Shown here: positions 43,572 to 52,958 of the stretch, piece after piece
How the letters are laid out: every line of letters starts with the position of its first letter
How positions within the stretch are numbered: the stretch's first letter is position 1
Assembly (NCBI RefSeq): GCF_004362975.1
Contig: NZ_SNXO01000004.1
Coordinates: 1 to 64,000 of the forward strand
Length of the DNA stretch: 64,000 nt
Source: Aminicella lysinilytica
Lineage (GTDB): Bacteria; Bacillota; Clostridia; Peptostreptococcales; Anaerovoracaceae
Direction: 5' to 3'
The notes under the pieces: model-generated
Told to the model about the DNA's origin: nothing
Databases searched by the model: none
Seen by the model: the letters and a program-made list of their open reading frames with translations, nothing else
Program-made: the position numbers and the translations under genes

Positions 43572-43856
43572 GGCCGCCAGCACTGACATGTAAGCGTTTC
43601 CGCAGGAGCAGGAGGAACCACCTGTGAAATGAAACGACAAGAATAGCAAACGCCACGCACTGTCTGAAGTTGAAGCAAAGGGTGAATGCGATGAGGAAAC
43701 CATACTAGTATGATCTCCTCATCGCATTCACCCTTTAAAGCCTCGCAGAGGCTTCCACGCTTCAACGAGTTTGCGTGGTGTTCTATTCTTGGTTTCATAA
43801 ACAGCTTGTGGTCTCCCTGCGCACGAGGACTAGCTAAGTGTCAGTGGTGGGCGGCC
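43572..43856 (-). ncRNA. Structured 3'-flank RNA element, copy 3 (after aldo/keto reductase)
   Basis: It follows the minus-strand aldo/keto reductase. P1 pairs GGCCGCC (43856-43850) with GGCGGCC (43578-43572) and CACTGACA with TGTCAGTG, taking in the TGA stop at 43841-43843. Shared boxes: GTCCTCGTGCGCAGG, P4 AAGAATAG/CTATTCTT, P5 CCACGCA/TGCGTGG, P6 GTTGAAGC/GCTTCAAC, P7 AAGCCTC/GAGGCTT, a long P8 (GGTGAATGCGATGAGGA with its complement), CTCCTGCGGAA, and the edge GGTTGAAAGAATCCC. This copy has lost the CTCACTCG box but forms ATGAAAC/GTTTCAT instead. Confidence 0.72.
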
Positions 43857-44860
43857 AGTTGCTGTTCGTAATCTTTCAGGTTCTTCTCCAGCAGTGCCGG
43901 CGTATCCAGTCCATATGGACAACGGCCATTGCACTGATCACAGTGGATACATTCTTTGACCTGCTGCATCTGCGCCTGGTAATCATCGTTCATATACAAC
44001 TCTATAGGAGCACGGCGGATCAGAAGCGACATTCTGGCACAGTCCGGGATATTGATTCCCTGCGGGCAAGGCAGACAGTAGCCGCAGCCACGGCAGAAAT
44101 CTCCCGCCAGCTGCTCACGCTCCTTCGCAACGAAAGCCTCCATCGCCCCATCATAAACCGGCGGATTTTTTGCGCAGGCCAGGAAATCATCCAGCTCAGA
44201 CATTTTTTGTACGCCCCAGATAGGCAGCACGTAGTCATATTTATCGCAGAAAGCGTAGGCTACGTCAGCGCGCGTGATCAGACCGCCGCTGAGAGCCTTC
44301 ATTGCAATGAATCCCATGTCGTGGTCGCGGCACTTCTCAGCCAGGGCCAGATCCTCAGGACTTGCCAGATAGGAAAACGGGAACTGCATAGTCTCGTAAA
44401 GGCCTGATTCGACAGCTTCATCAGCAATGGCCAGACGATGATTGGTGATTCCGATGTGCAGGATCTTGCCCTGCTTCTTTGCCTCAAGCATAGCCTCATA
44501 CAGGCCGGAGCCGTCGCCGGGCTTCGGGCAGAAATCAGGGTTGTGGAACTGATACAGATCTATATAGTCCGTGTCCAGATCCGTCAGCGACTGATCAAGT
44601 TGTGCCCAGAATTCTTCCGTTGTGGTGCACATGGTTTTGGTGGCAATAGTCACGTCATGACGCTTGCCTTTCAGGGCCCGGCCGAGTTTCTGCTCGCTAT
44701 CGGTGTAGAATCTGGCAGTATCGAAATATGTAATGCCGGCATCGTAGGCCTTCAGGATCAGCTTTTCTGCCTCATCAAAAGATATACGCTGGATCGGCAA
44801 AGCGCCGAATCCATTTTTATCCGATACTATTTCCGTTTTTCCAAGTCTTACTTCAGACAT
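43841..44860 (-). CDS. Aldo/keto reductase with C-terminal 4Fe-4S domain
   Basis: A 339-residue protein. Residues 1-250 form an AKR TIM barrel with the catalytic set Asp (FDTARFYTDSEQ), Tyr and Lys (TIATKTM) and the NADPH-binding C-terminal strand; residues 255-320 add a ferredoxin-like domain with CRGCGYCLPCPQGINIPDC and CIHCDQCNGRCPYG. Such fusions are common in Clostridia and may use ferredoxin or NAD(P)H; substrate unknown. It starts nine bases after the UPF0210 gene stop, last in a five-gene operon. Confidence 0.85.
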   Translation of the reverse strand: MSEVRLGKTEIVSDKNGFGALPIQRISFDEAEKLILKAYDAGITYFDTARFYTDSEQKLGRALKGKRHDVTIATKTMCTTTEEFWAQLDQSLTDLDTDYIDLYQFHNPDFCPKPGDGSGLYEAMLEAKKQGKILHIGITNHRLAIADEAVESGLYETMQFPFSYLASPEDLALAEKCRDHDMGFIAMKALSGGLITRADVAYAFCDKYDYVLPIWGVQKMSELDDFLACAKNPPVYDGAMEAFVAKEREQLAGDFCRGCGYCLPCPQGINIPDCARMSLLIRRAPIELYMNDDYQAQMQQVKECIHCDQCNGRCPYGLDTPALLEKNLKDYEQQLAAHH

Positions 44861-44869
44861 TTTTTCTCC

Positions 44870-46228
44870 TTAGTTTTTCAAACTCTGCAGCGGAGCAGGT
44901 ATCCTGCCGCCGCGGTTGATCATCTTCGCCGGCGATTTGGTGCGTACCTTCATGACAGGGCCGCTGCCCAGAAGTCCGCCGAAGTCCAGTTCCTCGCCTT
45001 CTGCAAGGCCGATGGCCGGGATCACTCTGACAGCCGTCGTCTTGGAATTTACCATTCCGATTGCTGCTTCGTCAGCGATTATTGCCGATATTACTTCTGC
45101 CGTCGTATCTCCAGGGATAACGATCATATCGAGGCCGACAGAGCAAACGGCCGTCATAGCCTCTAGTTTTTCTATTGAAAGGGTGCCCGCTCTTGCCGCG
45201 TCTATCATGCCTGCATCCTCAGTTACCGGAATGAATGCGCCCGACAGACCGCCGACGCTGGATGACGCCATAAGGCCACCCTTCTTGACTGCATCGTTAA
45301 GCATTGCCAGAGCCGCCGTAGTTCCGTGAGCTCCGCACTGTTCAAGTCCGATTTCTTCCAGTATATGAGCTACCGAATCTCCAACTGCCGGAGTCGGCGC
45401 CAGAGACAGATCTATGATACCGAACTTGACGCCCAGCATTTCAGCCGCCTCAGTTCCTGCAAGCTGCCCTACGCGAGTGATTTTGAACGCAGTCTTTTTG
45501 ATGACTTCTGCGATTTCATTCATGGTAGCATCTTCAGGCATCTTCGACAAAACCGAGCGTACAACTCCCGGCCCGGAAACGCCTACGCTGAGAACGCAGT
45601 CTGCCTCGCTGACGCCGTGAAAAGCGCCGGCCATGAACGGATTGTCTTCCACCGCGTTACAAAATACAACCAGCTTCGCGTCGCCGATGCACTGCCTGTC
45701 TTTTGTTAATTCCGCTGTCTCGCGAACTTTCTGGCCCATGATCTTCACTGCATCCATGTTGATGCCGGCCTTAGTCGAGCCGACGTTGACCGATGAACAA
45801 ACCAATTCAGTTTCCGACAGAGCGCGAGGTATAGACTCGATGAGCTCCATATCGCCTGCGCTGAAGCCCTTCTGGACCAGTGTCGAATAACCGCCGATGA
45901 AATTGATGCCGATGTCGTGGGCGACCTTGTCCAAGGTCTTGGCGTACTTCACCGGATCTCCGCCGCTGACGCCGCAAAGCAGGGCAATAGGCGTAACAGA
46001 GACTCTTTTGTTGACGATAGGAATGCCATATTTCTTCTCGATAAATTCGCCGGTCTTGACCAGATCCTTAGCGTGAGAATAAATTTTATCATAAACTTTC
46101 TGGCATGACTTGTCGATATCTGTATCAGCACAATCGATCAGAGATATTCCCATCGTTATTGTACGTATGTCCAGATTTTCGTCCTGGATCATAGTGATAG
46201 TTTCCATAATGTCGCTGGTATTAAGCAT
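44870..46228 (-). CDS. PFL-like protein, UPF0210/DUF711 family
   Basis: A 452-residue protein of the UPF0210 (DUF711) family: the N-terminal [20 protein letters not shown] and [38 protein letters not shown] and the C-terminal [12 protein letters not shown] are conserved family segments. It has a pyruvate-formate-lyase-like fold in known structures, but no glycyl-radical GxxGY motif is visible, and its role is unknown. It is nearly always found with the small ACT-domain gene upstream, as here (14-bp gap), suggesting allosteric control by an amino acid. Confidence 0.9.
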   Translation of the reverse strand: MLNTSDIMETITMIQDENLDIRTITMGISLIDCADTDIDKSCQKVYDKIYSHAKDLVKTGEFIEKKYGIPIVNKRVSVTPIALLCGVSGGDPVKYAKTLDKVAHDIGINFIGGYSTLVQKGFSAGDMELIESIPRALSETELVCSSVNVGSTKAGINMDAVKIMGQKVRETAELTKDRQCIGDAKLVVFCNAVEDNPFMAGAFHGVSEADCVLSVGVSGPGVVRSVLSKMPEDATMNEIAEVIKKTAFKITRVGQLAGTEAAEMLGVKFGIIDLSLAPTPAVGDSVAHILEEIGLEQCGAHGTTAALAMLNDAVKKGGLMASSSVGGLSGAFIPVTEDAGMIDAARAGTLSIEKLEAMTAVCSVGLDMIVIPGDTTAEVISAIIADEAAIGMVNSKTTAVRVIPAIGLAEGEELDFGGLLGSGPVMKVRTKSPAKMINRGGRIPAPLQSLKN

Positions 46229-46242
46229 AATCTGAAACCCCC

Positions 46243-46518
46243 TTAGATCCTGTGCATCGCGTCGAAAATATTTTCATGCATTACGTGCACCACCATGTCA
46301 GGCACCCTGCCGCCGATGATTTCTCTGAGTTCTTCGATGGTCTTATCCGATTTGGTGATGTCCAGAATCATGATCAGGCAAAAATACCCGTCCAGGATGG
46401 ACTGTGTCATTTCCAGCACGTTGGCGTTGGCATCTGCCACTGCCGCAGATACTTTGGACAAAATTCCAACCATGTCCTTGCCGATAACTGTAACTACTGC
46501 TTTCTGCGTTTCGTTCAT
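46243..46518 (-). CDS. ACT domain protein, UPF0237 family
   Basis: A 91-residue protein that is essentially one ACT ligand-binding domain ([35 protein letters not shown]). It probably binds an amino acid and regulates the UPF0210 partner encoded next. I start at ATG 46518 (MNETQKAV) with GGAG nine bases before; it then begins five bases after the stop of the radical SAM gene region overlap. Family function is not known experimentally to me. Confidence 0.88.
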   Translation of the reverse strand: MNETQKAVVTVIGKDMVGILSKVSAAVADANANVLEMTQSILDGYFCLIMILDITKSDKTIEELREIIGGRVPDMVVHVMHENIFDAMHRI

Positions 46519-46522
46519 TGTG

Positions 46523-47611
46523 TTAGTCTCCATTCTTTATTATTACGGCGTACTCGCCGTCTTTCAATCCGTTATCCACTCTATATAATATGTCATACTG
46601 CCGGTAGTTTTCAAGGAAATATTCCTTGTTTCGTCCGGAATTTCCTATCATGTTGGAAAAGTTGCGCGAATTACTAAAAAAGTCGACTTTTTCTCTTTCC
46701 TCCTGCACAAAAGGTGACCTGGCAGTTCCGGCCCGTCCGGTAAGTTCCGCCCTCCGGGCAACGCCGGCTTCCGCCTGCAGCTGACTCTCAAGTTTTTCCC
46801 TGGCGATGGCACCTTCGACCAGCTGACGAAATGCCGGATGAAATGTGCCTCCGTCTATGTCCCCGTTTTCATTGATAATGTCGCTGCTCTTGAGGCCTAC
46901 GCGGATTATGTTGATGCCTGCCTTCTGCAGGATCTTGTACATTTCTTTAGTGCGTTCCACAGCCTCATCCTGAGACAATGGTTTGTATTCGCCACGTTTG
47001 TATTGTTCGAATAATTCCGTATCTTCTATGACTATTGTCGGATAAAGTCGGGCCAGCTCCGGTCCGATTTTCACTGTCTCTTTTGCCGAATAAATACATG
47101 TTTCCATGGAATCCCCCGGCAGGCCTATCATCAGTTGTATGCCCAGCTCAAATCCGTAATCCTGGATCATTTTAGAACTTTTATATACGATAGCAGAATC
47201 ATGTCCGCGGCCGGAAAGTTTCAGCACCCTGTCATCAAATGACTGGACGCCCAGCTCGATAGTGTCGACGCCGTAGGCGCGAAGATTGTCAAGTATCTCT
47301 TTGTTTATGGCGTCGGGCCGGGTAGACAGATGTATCTTGTTCACCTTGCCGGCATCCTTGTATCTCTTGGCTATCTTCAGGTATGCTGTCTGATCTTCCA
47401 TTGGGATCGCCGTGAAACTGCCGCCGTAAAAAGCTATTTCCACTGTCTTCACATGGCTTAATGTCGTAAGCCATGTCTCGATCGTCTCGACCACATCATC
47501 TGCCGTTACCGGCGCAATGTGGGCTGTTATCTTCTTCTGATTGCAGAAAATGCAGTTATGCGGACAACCTTTATGTGGAATGAATATGGGTATTATTGCG
47601 TGTGTTTTCAT
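46523..47611 (-). CDS. Radical SAM protein, Elp3-like
   Basis: A 362-residue radical SAM enzyme. The cluster motif CPHNCIFC (Cys16, Cys20, Cys23) lies in the N-terminal IPIFIPHKGCPHNCIFCNQK; the GGSF motif (AFYGGSFTAIP) and ELGVQSFDDRVL also match the Elp3/oxygen-independent coproporphyrinogen oxidase superfamily. There is no GNAT domain, so it is not full Elp3. The C-terminal part after about 280 is poorly conserved. Its ATG overlaps the TGA of the upstream DUF6873 gene (ATGA), implying coupling. Substrate unknown, possibly a tRNA or peptide. Confidence 0.85.
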   Translation of the reverse strand: MKTHAIIPIFIPHKGCPHNCIFCNQKKITAHIAPVTADDVVETIETWLTTLSHVKTVEIAFYGGSFTAIPMEDQTAYLKIAKRYKDAGKVNKIHLSTRPDAINKEILDNLRAYGVDTIELGVQSFDDRVLKLSGRGHDSAIVYKSSKMIQDYGFELGIQLMIGLPGDSMETCIYSAKETVKIGPELARLYPTIVIEDTELFEQYKRGEYKPLSQDEAVERTKEMYKILQKAGINIIRVGLKSSDIINENGDIDGGTFHPAFRQLVEGAIAREKLESQLQAEAGVARRAELTGRAGTARSPFVQEEREKVDFFSNSRNFSNMIGNSGRNKEYFLENYRQYDILYRVDNGLKDGEYAVIIKNGD

Positions 47612-48246
47612 ATTATACTTCCTATGTCTGTAAGTGGGTAATCGCTGAACCAACGGCATGTAAGACCTCGGCTCTTGATGAATTCGATTATGTTTTCATG
47701 GTCAGGGTGAGCTGTCAGATCGCCGTTGAATATGATCTCGCCGCCGCATCGGCCGCTTGCTCCGCCGATGAAGCCTGTGTCGTATCCTCTGAGTTTCACA
47801 TGGCCCGGCGATACCAGAAGCACCGACATTCCCGCCGCCTGACAAGGTGCGGCGATAGCTTTATCGTATGTGATTATGGATTCTTCATCAACTATTACAG
47901 TGCTGCATTTGCAGTAGCCCTGGCGCACGTCGATGAGCTCCATGTCGGCCGCCTTTGCTGCGGCAAGCAACCTGGGCGAAGTGATGTCTGTTTTGTGTAT
48001 GAAATATCTGCCTGTGCAGGCAGCGTTGAAAGCCGCTTCTTCCGGATAGCCGGGCGCAAGTTCAGTCGGCTCCGCCGCAAGGACTTCCGCTTCATCCCGG
48101 CAGCCAAGACGACAATAAAAAACGTCGGCATGGTCCGATATGCCGCTGCTTACTATATCCTGTGAATCCACAAATCTGAAATCGTAGTCCTTCAGGTATT
48201 CAATTAACTGCGGGCTGGCGTTGCCCGATAGATACTTTTTCAACAT
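47608..48246 (-). CDS. DUF6873-type GME-fold protein
   Basis: A 212-residue protein with the guanidino-group-modifying-enzyme-like pattern of DUF6873: DHADVFYCRLG near 60, AFNAACTGRYFIHKTDITS near 90, QGYCKCSTVIVDEESIITYD near 130 and GGEIIFNGDLTAHPDHENI near 185. Active-site Cys/His/Asp residues are present, but no reaction is known for the family. I take ATG 48246 (MLKKYLSGN) because a strong promoter occupies the longer in-frame part. That ATG sits at the predicted transcription start, so the mRNA may be leaderless. First gene of the operon with the radical SAM, ACT, UPF0210 and AKR genes. Confidence 0.7.
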   Translation of the reverse strand: MLKKYLSGNASPQLIEYLKDYDFRFVDSQDIVSSGISDHADVFYCRLGCRDEAEVLAAEPTELAPGYPEEAAFNAACTGRYFIHKTDITSPRLLAAAKAADMELIDVRQGYCKCSTVIVDEESIITYDKAIAAPCQAAGMSVLLVSPGHVKLRGYDTGFIGGASGRCGGEIIFNGDLTAHPDHENIIEFIKSRGLTCRWFSDYPLTDIGSII

Positions 48247-48252
48247 GTTGCT

Positions 48253-48281
48253 ATTATACAACATGTCAGGCACCATGACAA
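48253..48281 (-). promoter_or_regulatory. Near-consensus promoter with start codon at +1
   Basis: Minus-strand TTGTCA (48281-48276), 17-bp spacer, TATAAT (48258-48253); the ATG begins seven bases downstream of the -10 at 48246. Confidence 0.8.
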
Positions 48282-48313
48282 TTGCAGTTCGGCGAATTAT
48301 TCGTTCAAAGAAA

Positions 48314-48337
48314 AAAGGCACGCCGCGGCGTGCCTTT
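48314..48337 (-). terminator. Terminator after the DUF4430 gene
   Basis: AAAGGCACGCC / GGCGTGCCTTT with the A/T tract oriented to terminate the minus-strand secreted-protein operon. Confidence 0.88.
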
Positions 48338-48348
48338 ATAAGATTCAA

Positions 48349-49437
48349 CTATTTAACAACTACTTTCGAGAAAGCGCTGATATGTGAACCATTTACTGCT
48401 ATTACCTTGTAGTAGTAATGCTGGCCCTTCTTCAGACCTTTGTTTGTCAATGAAAGTTTAGTCGTTGTCTTGACGCACTTGTAAGTGCCGGTCTTCTTAG
48501 TAGCTCTGTAAACTTTGTACTTGGAAGCCCCTGTGATCTTCTTCCATGAAATCCTGACGCTGGACTTAGTCTTAGCGGAAGCCTTGGCAGACGGTGTGCT
48601 CAGACCAACTTTGACTTTAGCCATAGGAGCCATGATGCTTGCTGTAGTCTTTCCTGCCCAGCCTGTATAAGTTACAGTGCCTTTAGCTGAAATGTAATAT
48701 GTACCAGGTTTGCTGAATTTGACGCTTGCGATTCCCTTGGTATTCGTCTTATAGCTTGTTGCCTTCAAAGAGCCTGTAGTAGCATTTACAGTCTGAATAA
48801 CACTCTTGTTTGGCGTAACCGCTGTCTGAACATAAGTCATAGGATCTGAACCTGCTGCAGTTATCTTAACGCTGAATGCCTTGCCTGCTTTAGCAGAATA
48901 AGTTTCCTTATTGAAGTAACTCATAAGAGCCGAATAGCCCGAATCCGAATCAGCATATGAGCAGACTTTAATGTTCTGTCCGTTCTCTACTGTTGTTGAT
49001 GACACGCCCGTAGCTGGCATCTTATTATTGATAGTATAGATTCCGACCACCTTATGACCGAACTGCTTAGTCATGGATGTACCATAAGTGCTGTCGATGA
49101 TACCCATAAAAACTTCCGGATCTGTCTTGAATGCTTCTTCTCCATATTTGGCAATATGTGCTGCTACCAGCACATCCAGCATTGAAACCTGCCCTGAAAC
49201 TTCGTTCTTGGCAATTGCAGGGAAATATGTCTCTGCAAGATTGCTTGTTGCTGTAATAGTCTTGTTGATCATATCGAATCCTGTCGGAGTCGAAGCTGTG
49301 AAAGTCACCTTGACTGTAGCCGTAGTAGTTGCGTCTGTCGTTGTAGTCGTGTCATCAGCGAAAGCCATAGTCGGCATGAATGCCATAACCAGGGTCAGCG
49401 CCATAGTCACGATCAATACTTTAGAAAACTTTTTCAT
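48349..49437 (-). CDS. Secreted DUF4430 (transcobalamin-like) protein with FN3-like tail
   Basis: A 362-residue exported protein. Signal peptide 1-27 (ends AFA), a Thr-rich linker, then a region (about 45-250) with the DUF4430 layout: VSMLDVLVAAHIAKYGEEAF, FGHKVVGIYTINNKMPATG, then a ligand-loop-like segment. DUF4430 corresponds to the C-terminal domain of transcobalamin/intrinsic factor. Residues 275-362 form a fibronectin-III-like module (SVRISWKKITGASKYKVYRA, GQHYYYKVIAVNG). It is 24 bp downstream of the beta-propeller gene and both lie behind a cobalamin riboswitch, so a role in extracellular corrinoid binding is the natural inference. Confidence 0.7.
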   Translation of the reverse strand: MKKFSKVLIVTMALTLVMAFMPTMAFADDTTTTTDATTTATVKVTFTASTPTGFDMINKTITATSNLAETYFPAIAKNEVSGQVSMLDVLVAAHIAKYGEEAFKTDPEVFMGIIDSTYGTSMTKQFGHKVVGIYTINNKMPATGVSSTTVENGQNIKVCSYADSDSGYSALMSYFNKETYSAKAGKAFSVKITAAGSDPMTYVQTAVTPNKSVIQTVNATTGSLKATSYKTNTKGIASVKFSKPGTYYISAKGTVTYTGWAGKTTASIMAPMAKVKVGLSTPSAKASAKTKSSVRISWKKITGASKYKVYRATKKTGTYKCVKTTTKLSLTNKGLKKGQHYYYKVIAVNGSHISAFSKVVVK

Positions 49438-49461
49438 TGATTGATATCCTCCTCATAATAA

Positions 49462-51237
49462 TTATTTAACTTTTTTATAGCTTATATTTGACCAGCCTCC
49501 GAAGACTTTCTTGCCGCTTACCGTTCTGTAAGCTTTGACTTTATAATAGTAAGTCCTGCCCTTCTTCAGCTTGGTGTTAACGAATCTGGTGCCGGTCATT
49601 GTCTTGACCTTTTTATATGACCCGCTCTTGGATGTGGCCCTGTAAACGCAGTAGCCGCCCGCTCCCGTTACCTTGCCCCATCTGACCGTTATCTTCCCGG
49701 ATCCTGCCGTCGTTGATACTTTGGCGGACGCCGGTACCGGCCGGACTTTGGAAGCTGTAGCCGCCGCGGTCGTGCTGCCGTCCAGCAGCGTGGCCGTGAC
49801 TTTATAGTAGTAGGCCTTGTTTGTAGTCAGGCCTTTTTCGTTGTAAAATGTCGTATTGTATCCGAAGTCGTAATTGACCTTGCTCACGTCTATGGTACTG
49901 ACTTTAACAAAAGTCTTGCCGTCGGTGCTTCTGTAGACTGTGTAGGCAGTGGCGTTGGCTTTATTATTCCAAAGGACTTTCACTGATTGATATCCCGTGG
50001 ATGTTGCCTTGGCTGACACTGCCGACGAGTCCGAGACGCCGTTGACAGCCATTATATAGCCAGAGTCGTTTTTGTAATAGAGTGTGCCGTCGTCGCCAGC
50101 CGTAACAGGCGATATGCAGTACTGTCTGTGCTGAGGAACAAAAGTCATGCCCTCAGTCAGTTTGCTGCCATTTGCATCGGCCTGTACGCAGTAGATGCCG
50201 CCTACGCCGTTATTGCCCGTGCTGTAGATGCTGACCTTGCCGGCCGTACCGGTGGATACGAGGATGTCGCCTTTGATCTCACCGCCGTTGGTCGTCGTCG
50301 TCCATTTCTGATTCAGATCAGTATCGAAAGCGGAAAGTTTGCCCTTATTGCCTCCAACGTATATCCTGTCACCGCTGATGACCGGGCTGCATGATGACGA
50401 GCCGAAGTCGTAGTCAGTTACTTTCTCAGGCGTTCCGTCACTGGCCAGAGACACCTTATATAATTTCCCCTCTGTGGCAGAACTGCTCATAACTGTAGCG
50501 CTGGTCGTCGTGAAATATGCGTAATTACCACTTACAGCAGGCACACATCTGACATTATATTTCAATGTCAGAGATTTGATGCTGCTGGTGTTCTTGGCAT
50601 CCGCCGCAACAGAATACAATGTCTTATTATCGCTGCCGAAGATTATTCTGTCGCCGAGCTTAGCTGCGCCGGCCCAGTAGTAACCCTCAGAGTCAAATTT
50701 CTTCCATATGGTTTTCCCTGTGGATCCATCGATGCAGAAAAATGTTCCGCCGTCATTGTCATCTCCCCAGGTTCCGCTGTAAACTCTGCCGTCTATGTAT
50801 TCGACCGGGCACACGTTCTGACCGTCGAAGGTCTCCGTACTCTTCCATACAATAGACAGATCAGAAGCCTTCAGTTTAACTATCTGGCATTTGACAGTGG
50901 ACACATAGATATAGCCATTGCCGTCGCTTATGACAGGCATCATGGCATAGCCGACTGTTCCGCCTATGGATTTGCTGACTGCCTCCTGCTTGCCCGTATC
51001 CTTGTTCATTTTGTAAACCTTATCACCGGCACCCACATATATGGATCCGCCAATAAGCGCAGGTGGCGTAGGCGCGCTTGACCAGCCTGTTCCAAGGCTC
51101 TTCTGCCATTTGATGCCCGTTGTACCGATAGCATCAGGAGTAGCCGCCGCCGTAGTCCCCGCAAAGACTCCCGCAGGCACCAGCATGGTCACAGCAACTA
51201 TGGCCGCAAGCATTACTATGCGCAATTTGTTTCTCAT
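49462..51237 (-). CDS. Secreted PQQ-type beta-propeller protein with FN3 repeats
   Basis: A 591-residue exported protein. Signal peptide 1-27 (MRNKLRIVMLAAIVAVTMLV...), then about seven PQQ/YncE-like blades (about 60-405) with repeating motifs such as GGSIYVGAGDKVYKMNKDTG, GYIYVSTVKCQIVKL, GRVYSGTWGDDND and DRIIFGSDNKTLYSV. Residues 415-591 hold two FN3-like modules that share the SYKKVKTMTGTRFVNTKLKK-type ending with the neighbour. I start at ATG 51237, with GGGAGG before it. Directly under the cobalamin riboswitch. It may be a surface scaffold or ligand binder; the PQQ-like fold need not bind PQQ. Confidence 0.75.
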   Translation of the reverse strand: MRNKLRIVMLAAIVAVTMLVPAGVFAGTTAAATPDAIGTTGIKWQKSLGTGWSSAPTPPALIGGSIYVGAGDKVYKMNKDTGKQEAVSKSIGGTVGYAMMPVISDGNGYIYVSTVKCQIVKLKASDLSIVWKSTETFDGQNVCPVEYIDGRVYSGTWGDDNDGGTFFCIDGSTGKTIWKKFDSEGYYWAGAAKLGDRIIFGSDNKTLYSVAADAKNTSSIKSLTLKYNVRCVPAVSGNYAYFTTTSATVMSSSATEGKLYKVSLASDGTPEKVTDYDFGSSSCSPVISGDRIYVGGNKGKLSAFDTDLNQKWTTTTNGGEIKGDILVSTGTAGKVSIYSTGNNGVGGIYCVQADANGSKLTEGMTFVPQHRQYCISPVTAGDDGTLYYKNDSGYIMAVNGVSDSSAVSAKATSTGYQSVKVLWNNKANATAYTVYRSTDGKTFVKVSTIDVSKVNYDFGYNTTFYNEKGLTTNKAYYYKVTATLLDGSTTAAATASKVRPVPASAKVSTTAGSGKITVRWGKVTGAGGYCVYRATSKSGSYKKVKTMTGTRFVNTKLKKGRTYYYKVKAYRTVSGKKVFGGWSNISYKKVK

Positions 51238-51262
51238 ACTTTCCTCCCAAGATAAAACAATG

Positions 51263-51284
51263 GACTGTGACAAATGTCACAGCC
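51263..51284 (-). terminator. Riboswitch expression-platform hairpin
   Basis: GGACTGTGACA / TGTCACAGCCC (inner CTGTGACA/TGTCACAG at 51265-51282), followed on the minus strand by ATTGTTTTATC and then the RBS. It could terminate transcription or shield the RBS in the cobalamin-bound state. Confidence 0.65.
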
Positions 51285-51329
51285 CGTATTTACTGTCTTA
51301 TAAATCCTGTACCGAATTACCCGTTCGCA

Positions 51330-51512
51330 AAAGGACACTTTCATGCAGGTCTCCTGGCTCATGGATCATTGCTTCATCCCTCCTTCCCAACGAATGTCAG
51401 TGGATGGCCCCAAGGCCCGGAATGAAACTACCAACTACAGTGGCGGTACCGCGCAGGATTCTGACCTGCTTCCCTCTCAGCCCCGCATCCTGAGATACGG
51501 AGAACACGAAAT
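51330..51512 (-). promoter_or_regulatory. Cobalamin riboswitch
   Basis: Minus strand carries the conserved core in order: GAGGGAAGCAGGTCAGAATC then CTGCGCGGTACCGCCACTGT (GCCACTG at 51444-51438), an internal stem around GGGCCTTGGGGCC, and the B12 box AGCCAGGAGACCTGC (51359-51345). It should repress the secreted proteins at 49462-51237 and 48349-49437 when adenosyl- or other cobalamin is plentiful. Confidence 0.93.
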
Positions 51513-51565
51513 CAATATTTAACTCAGTTAATCATAATCTATTTCACAGTTAAAGTCAATGGTCA

Positions 51566-52933
51566 TCAAACCATATTTCCCGGCACTACCCAGGCATCGA
51601 AGTCCTCCGCCGTTACCAGCTCAAGTTTCACGGCGGCCTGCTTCAGAGTGATATTCTCCTTGTGAGCCAGTTTGGCTATCTTAGCAGAATTCTCATAGCC
51701 GATATGCGGATTCAGAGCCGTAACCAGCATGAGAGATTTCTCCATGTTTTTTTCGATTTTCTCACGGTTCGGTTCTATGCCCGATGCGCAGTTTTTCCTG
51801 AAGGAGTCCATGGCGTCGGCCAGTAAATTCGCTGATTCAAGAAAATCATATATCATAACAGGCATGAACACGTTCAGCTGGAAATTCCCCTGAGACGCAG
51901 CGATGCCAACTGTCACGTCGTTACCCATGACCTGGACGCAGACCATAGTCAGAGCCTCGCACTGGGTAGGATTCACTTTGCCCGGCATGATAGAACTGCC
52001 CGGCTCGTTTTCCGGTATGGCGATTTCGCCAATGCCGCACCGCGGTCCCGAAGCCAGCCATCTGACATCGTTGGCGATCTTCAAAAGATCTGCCGCCAGA
52101 GCTTTCATGGCGCCGTGAACGTAGACGAGGCCGTCTTTGCTGGTGAGGCTGTGGAATTTATTCTCCGCTGTAACAAAAGGTTTGCCGGTGATCTTGCTTA
52201 TCTCGGCGGCGGACTCTCTGCCGAAGTCTTTGTGGGCGTTGAGGCCGGTGCCTACGGCCGTACCGCCAAGGGCCAGCTCGTGTAGGCTGCTGATAGATTT
52301 CTCTATCATTTCATAGTCGTGATCAAGCATGGATCTCCAACCGCTTATTTCCTGTCCGAGAGTCAGAGGCGTAGCATCCTGTAAATGAGTGCGGCCGGTC
52401 TTGACGATATCCATATAGGAATCCTCCAGACCTTTGAAAGTGTCTCGCAGCTGATTAATGGCAGGCAGAAGTCTGTCCTCTACTGCAACGACTGCCGCAA
52501 TATGCATGGCTGTCGGAAAAGTATCGTTGGAGCTCTGTGATTTATTGACGTGGTCGTTGGAATGGAGCAGTTTCCTGCCGGCTATCTCGTTGCCTCTGTT
52601 GGCAACGACCTCGTTCATATTCATATTTGACTGAGTGCCGCTTCCCGTCTGATAAATTACCAGCGGAAAATTTCCGTCAAGTTTGCCGGAAATCACCTCG
52701 TCGCAGACACTGCTTATGAGCTCAGCCCTTTCAGCGTCTATGGTCCCGAGTTTTTCATTGGCCAGTGCCGCAGCCTTTTTCAATACGCCAAAGGCACGGA
52801 TTATCTCACCCGGCATCCTGTGATCCCCGATCTTGAAATTCTCGAAACTTCTCTCCGTCTGGGCTCCCCAGTATTTATCTGCAGGTACCTTTACCTCTCC
52901 CATAGTATCATGTTCTATTCTGTAATCAGCCAT
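51566..52933 (-). CDS. fumC: Fumarate hydratase, class II
   Basis: A 455-residue member of the fumarase/aspartase superfamily. [18 protein letters not shown] (about 100-117), [17 protein letters not shown] (about 184-200) and the signature [16 protein letters not shown] (about 314-329) are intact. The His in THLQDATP and the Ser of GSSIMP are the catalytic pair of class II fumarases. Aspartase is the main alternative, but the linked malic enzyme and argH favour fumarase. It starts 25 bp after malic enzyme, making the third gene of an operon. Confidence 0.88.
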   Translation of the reverse strand: MADYRIEHDTMGEVKVPADKYWGAQTERSFENFKIGDHRMPGEIIRAFGVLKKAAALANEKLGTIDAERAELISSVCDEVISGKLDGNFPLVIYQTGSGTQSNMNMNEVVANRGNEIAGRKLLHSNDHVNKSQSSNDTFPTAMHIAAVVAVEDRLLPAINQLRDTFKGLEDSYMDIVKTGRTHLQDATPLTLGQEISGWRSMLDHDYEMIEKSISSLHELALGGTAVGTGLNAHKDFGRESAAEISKITGKPFVTAENKFHSLTSKDGLVYVHGAMKALAADLLKIANDVRWLASGPRCGIGEIAIPENEPGSSIMPGKVNPTQCEALTMVCVQVMGNDVTVGIAASQGNFQLNVFMPVMIYDFLESANLLADAMDSFRKNCASGIEPNREKIEKNMEKSLMLVTALNPHIGYENSAKIAKLAHKENITLKQAAVKLELVTAEDFDAWVVPGNMV

Positions 52934-52958
52934 GACTCCTCTTTTCTGTAAACTTTTA

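Noticed and set aside
43565-43798. Open frames of 60-80 codons inside the structured elements (also near 31570-31770 and 21935-22132)
   Set aside because: They run through paired arms with no RBS and are not conserved among the five copies; changes preserve base pairing, not codons.
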